Source: Balamuthia mandrillaris
Taxonomy: Eukaryota; Discosea; Longamoebia; Balamuthiidae
Assembly: GCA_031835245.1 (NCBI GenBank)
Contig: JAVKOQ010000405.1
Span: 1 to 42,842 of the forward strand
DNA length: 42,842 bases
Direction: 5' to 3'
A program made the position numbers and the translations under genes. Below, one piece after another: positions 40,075-42,842 of this stretch. The number at the start of each line of letters is the position of its first letter. The stretch's first letter is position 1. The notes beneath the pieces were generated by a model. That model searched no databases, had not been told where the DNA came from, and saw nothing but the letters and a program-made list of their open reading frames with translations.

Positions 40075-40090
40075 CCCCCCCCCCCCCCCC
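40075..40090. repeat. Homopolymer run of 16 C (16 G on the minus strand)
   Basis: This is the only long C/G homopolymer in a window full of A/T runs. On the sense strand of HPP copy 2 it is G16, about 50 bases after the stop codon. Confidence 0.9.
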
Positions 40091-40140
40091 AAACAAATCA
40101 AGACAAGCGAGAGAGGTGAGAATAAACACCACGCCATTGG

Positions 40141-40634
40141 CTACCACCAATAAAGAGGGTAGGAGGTGCGTCGCGATATGTTTCCGGTGATGAGGGCAAC
40201 CAGCAACATGAGGAGAGCTCCCCCCGTGGCCAGCAGCACGTACAAAAACCCTTCATCTCTTATTCTGTCTGAGCCTTTTGTTGTTTGTTTGTTAGTTTGA
40301 ATAAAGGTTGGTTTGTTCAGAAGGAATACAGACAACACAACAAAAAGAAAACAAAACCACAAACAGTTAGAAACAGAAACAAACGAACGAACCTACAATG
40401 GGAATGATAACAGTGGTGGCACCAGGCGGATGCAGCGTGTTGGTCAACTGCATCACGGCAATGGACAACCCTACGGACATGGAGGCTACCACCACGCGAG
40501 AGGTTTCGGAGTAAGCAAACTTGCTGAGAAGGACTCCCAGGATGGCTGATATGAAGTGTCCTCCTATCAAGTTACGAGGTTGAGAAAGCGGACCCTTTGT
40601 ATTTATTTGTGTTAATGGTCGCTTAAAGCAGAGA

Positions 40635-40670
<36 letters not shown>

Positions 40671-41442
40671 CAGAGACAGAGACAGAGACAGAGACAGAGA
40701 CAGAGACAGAGACAGAGACAGAGAGACAGAGACAGAGACAGAGAGACAGAGAACGGAAGAAGAGAAGAAGCAAACTAAAATAAAAGAGCGAGGAGAAAGA
40801 AGAGGAGAATAAAATACATGAGGAGCGCCATAAATAAGTGCAGCAGAAGCACAGTAGCTCATAATAAAAAAGGTAAGATCCCTTTCTTCGAAAATGAAAC
40901 GGTCCAACATGGATATCTGTTCGTTGAAATAGAAGAGAGAACACGAGCAGGCGAGAACGCGAGAAGTGAGAAGGAAAGAGCAGCAAAGAAGAGAAACAAA
41001 GAAGAGGAAACAAGCTAACGTACCACGAGGATGCCGCAAAAAGCACCAACAAAACTCAGCACAATGGTAGAGAGAGGCAAAGGGAGCTTTGGACCGGCGC
41101 TGAAGCCACGTTCTCCCTTCATCTTGGCAAAAAACGTTCTCAGGTTATACTCCATCTTTTGTTTTTGATTTTAAACCGAAAAATTAATAAGAAAAAGAAG
41201 AAAGACGAAATAAGATGAAAGCGAAAACGAACGCAACGGTCTTGCTGCGCGGGAGGAGGAAACAAGGCCGCAAAGTAAGCCACTATCCAGCCCTTGGCGG
41301 AGTGCCACCACTCTCTCGTCCTCCGCTTGAGCCACCACCGCTCCTCATAGCTCAGAATTTCCGGGTCGTAAGGCACCTTTTTCTCCTCCGCCAGTTCTTC
41401 CGGCCCTCGGTGGTTCTTGCGGACCAGGTCCCGAGCGATCAT
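40141..41442 (-). CDS. HPP-family membrane protein (copy 2)
   Basis: The exons on the minus strand are 41442-41233, 41155-41024, 40916-40818, 40594-40393 and 40274-40141, giving 258 residues. The sequence parallels copy 1: KMKGERGFSAGPKLPLPLST, FVGAFCGILVISMLDRFIF, FFIMSYCASAALIYGAP, GPLSQPRNLIGGHFISAILG and QLTNTLHPPGATTVIIPIVG. The HPP motif here has GATT, closer to the usual HPPAGA pattern. All four introns fall at the same positions and phases as in copy 1. The start is uncertain. ATG 41442 is in frame, but an acidic frame from ATG 41569 (MGKKAEEEVMSAQQPTERTP), similar in character to the N-terminus of copy 1, runs into it one frame off. Either translation starts at 41442 behind an overlapping upstream frame, or an indel or missed intron lies between. 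Confidence 0.88.
40628..40752 (-). repeat. (GA)n/(CAGAGA)n microsatellite in HPP copy 2 intron 3
   Basis: GA units pass into CAGAGA hexamers on the plus strand; TC/TCTCTG on the sense strand. It lies in the intron 40817-40595. Confidence 0.95.
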
Positions 41443-41755
41443 CCCCTCCAGGCGGCTCGCATTCCATCATCAAGATGAACTTTTGGTCTTCCTCTTCATC
41501 GCCCACCACCGGCGTCCTTTCGGTTGGTTGTTGCGCCGACATGACCTCCTCCTCTGCCTTCTTCCCCATTTATTTTTTGTTTGTAACAGCTTTAAGGTTC
41601 AGGTGGGGTCCTTTATTAGCGAAATTTTTGACACGTGCTGGTGAATTTACTTTCCAAATTAAGATGTAATGACATCACACTTTACCAAAAATACTTAACA
41701 CGACGTCAGCTTATTTCCTTTTTCGAAAGAAGGTGCTGCAGGTTTTTTTTTGTCT
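41443..41755. other. Promoter side of HPP copy 2 and 3' flank of the Cdc7 gene
   Basis: The region includes the acidic minus-strand frame 41569-41345 discussed under HPP copy 2. Otherwise it is AT-rich sequence with CACGACGTCAG at about 41699. No independent gene is supported. Confidence 0.4.

Positions 41756-42842
<1,087 letters not shown>

Larger units (their letters stand above)
39630..40140. other. Spacer between the two HPP genes
   Basis: The spacer contains a TATTTAAT element (39703-39710) and the TTGTCGACAAA palindrome (39710-39720) of HPP copy 1. It also holds a run of 16 C (40075-40090) about 50 bases beyond the stop of HPP copy 2. No gene is seen. Confidence 0.5.

Overview
The window looks like nuclear DNA from a free-living amoeba, most likely an amoebozoan of the Acanthamoeba/Balamuthia kind. 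The 5S rRNA gene has an Acanthamoeba-like sequence. Genes are intron-rich with short GT-AG introns (about 60-400 bases). The gene set is typical of amoebae: F-box proteins with degenerate ankyrin-like repeats, a RhoGEF-RhoGAP fusion, WH2 and actin-binding proteins, and polySer/polyGln tracts. Species assignment is inference. I see no prophage, insertion sequence, CRISPR array or tRNA gene.

Layout, left to right. 1-1698 (-): partial PNPOx-like plus ferredoxin-reductase-like flavoprotein. 1949-3533 (-): SAM-like domain protein. 4001-4119 (+): 5S rRNA. 4509-5972 (+): protein with helicase-associated repeats. 6170-7723 (-): F-box/ankyrin-like gene broken by one in-frame TAG. 7844-7966: inverted LRR-gene remnant. 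8563-9871 (+): small armadillo-like protein with a 4-base first coding exon. 10113-12332 (-): secreted Gln-rich protein. 12924-15733 (+): F-box-like/LRR protein. 16049-20089 (+): type II CAX cation/H+ exchanger with a YccF domain. 20139-23127 (-): DH-PH-RhoGAP protein. 23846-26356 (-): WDR20/CreC-type WD40 protein. 26523-28028 (+): intact F-box/ankyrin-like paralogue. 28082-29153 (-): F-box protein with a beta-rich C-terminal domain. 29471-31153 (-): 2-oxoglutarate/Fe(II) oxygenase. 31747-32816 (+): class B DnaJ. 33281-34372 (+): WH2/polyproline/DFRxxL actin-binding protein. 34587-35184 (-): small single-pass membrane protein. 35340-38127 (+): Spinster-like MFS transporter. 38231-39629 and 40141-41442 (-): tandem HPP-family membrane proteins. 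41756-42842 (-): C-terminal part of a Cdc7 kinase.

There is no operon or single pathway. Themes recur, however: ubiquitin-ligase adaptors (four F-box genes) plus a deubiquitinase-cofactor homologue; actin/Rho control (GEF-GAP, WH2 protein); and membrane transport (CAX, MFS, two HPP). Two features run across the window. A palindromic motif built on TGTCGAC / CATGTCGTCATG sits 20-85 bases upstream of many start codons. Introns carry long microsatellites that are always pyrimidine-rich on the sense strand, whichever way the gene points.

Exon models were built by hand from reading frames, splice sites and phase. The long conserved genes (CAX, RhoGEF/GAP, WDR20, MFS, HPP, oxygenase, DnaJ) are phase-consistent throughout. 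The F-box/LRR gene, the second HPP gene's N-terminus and the Cdc7 5' exons keep unresolved points, noted in their entries.
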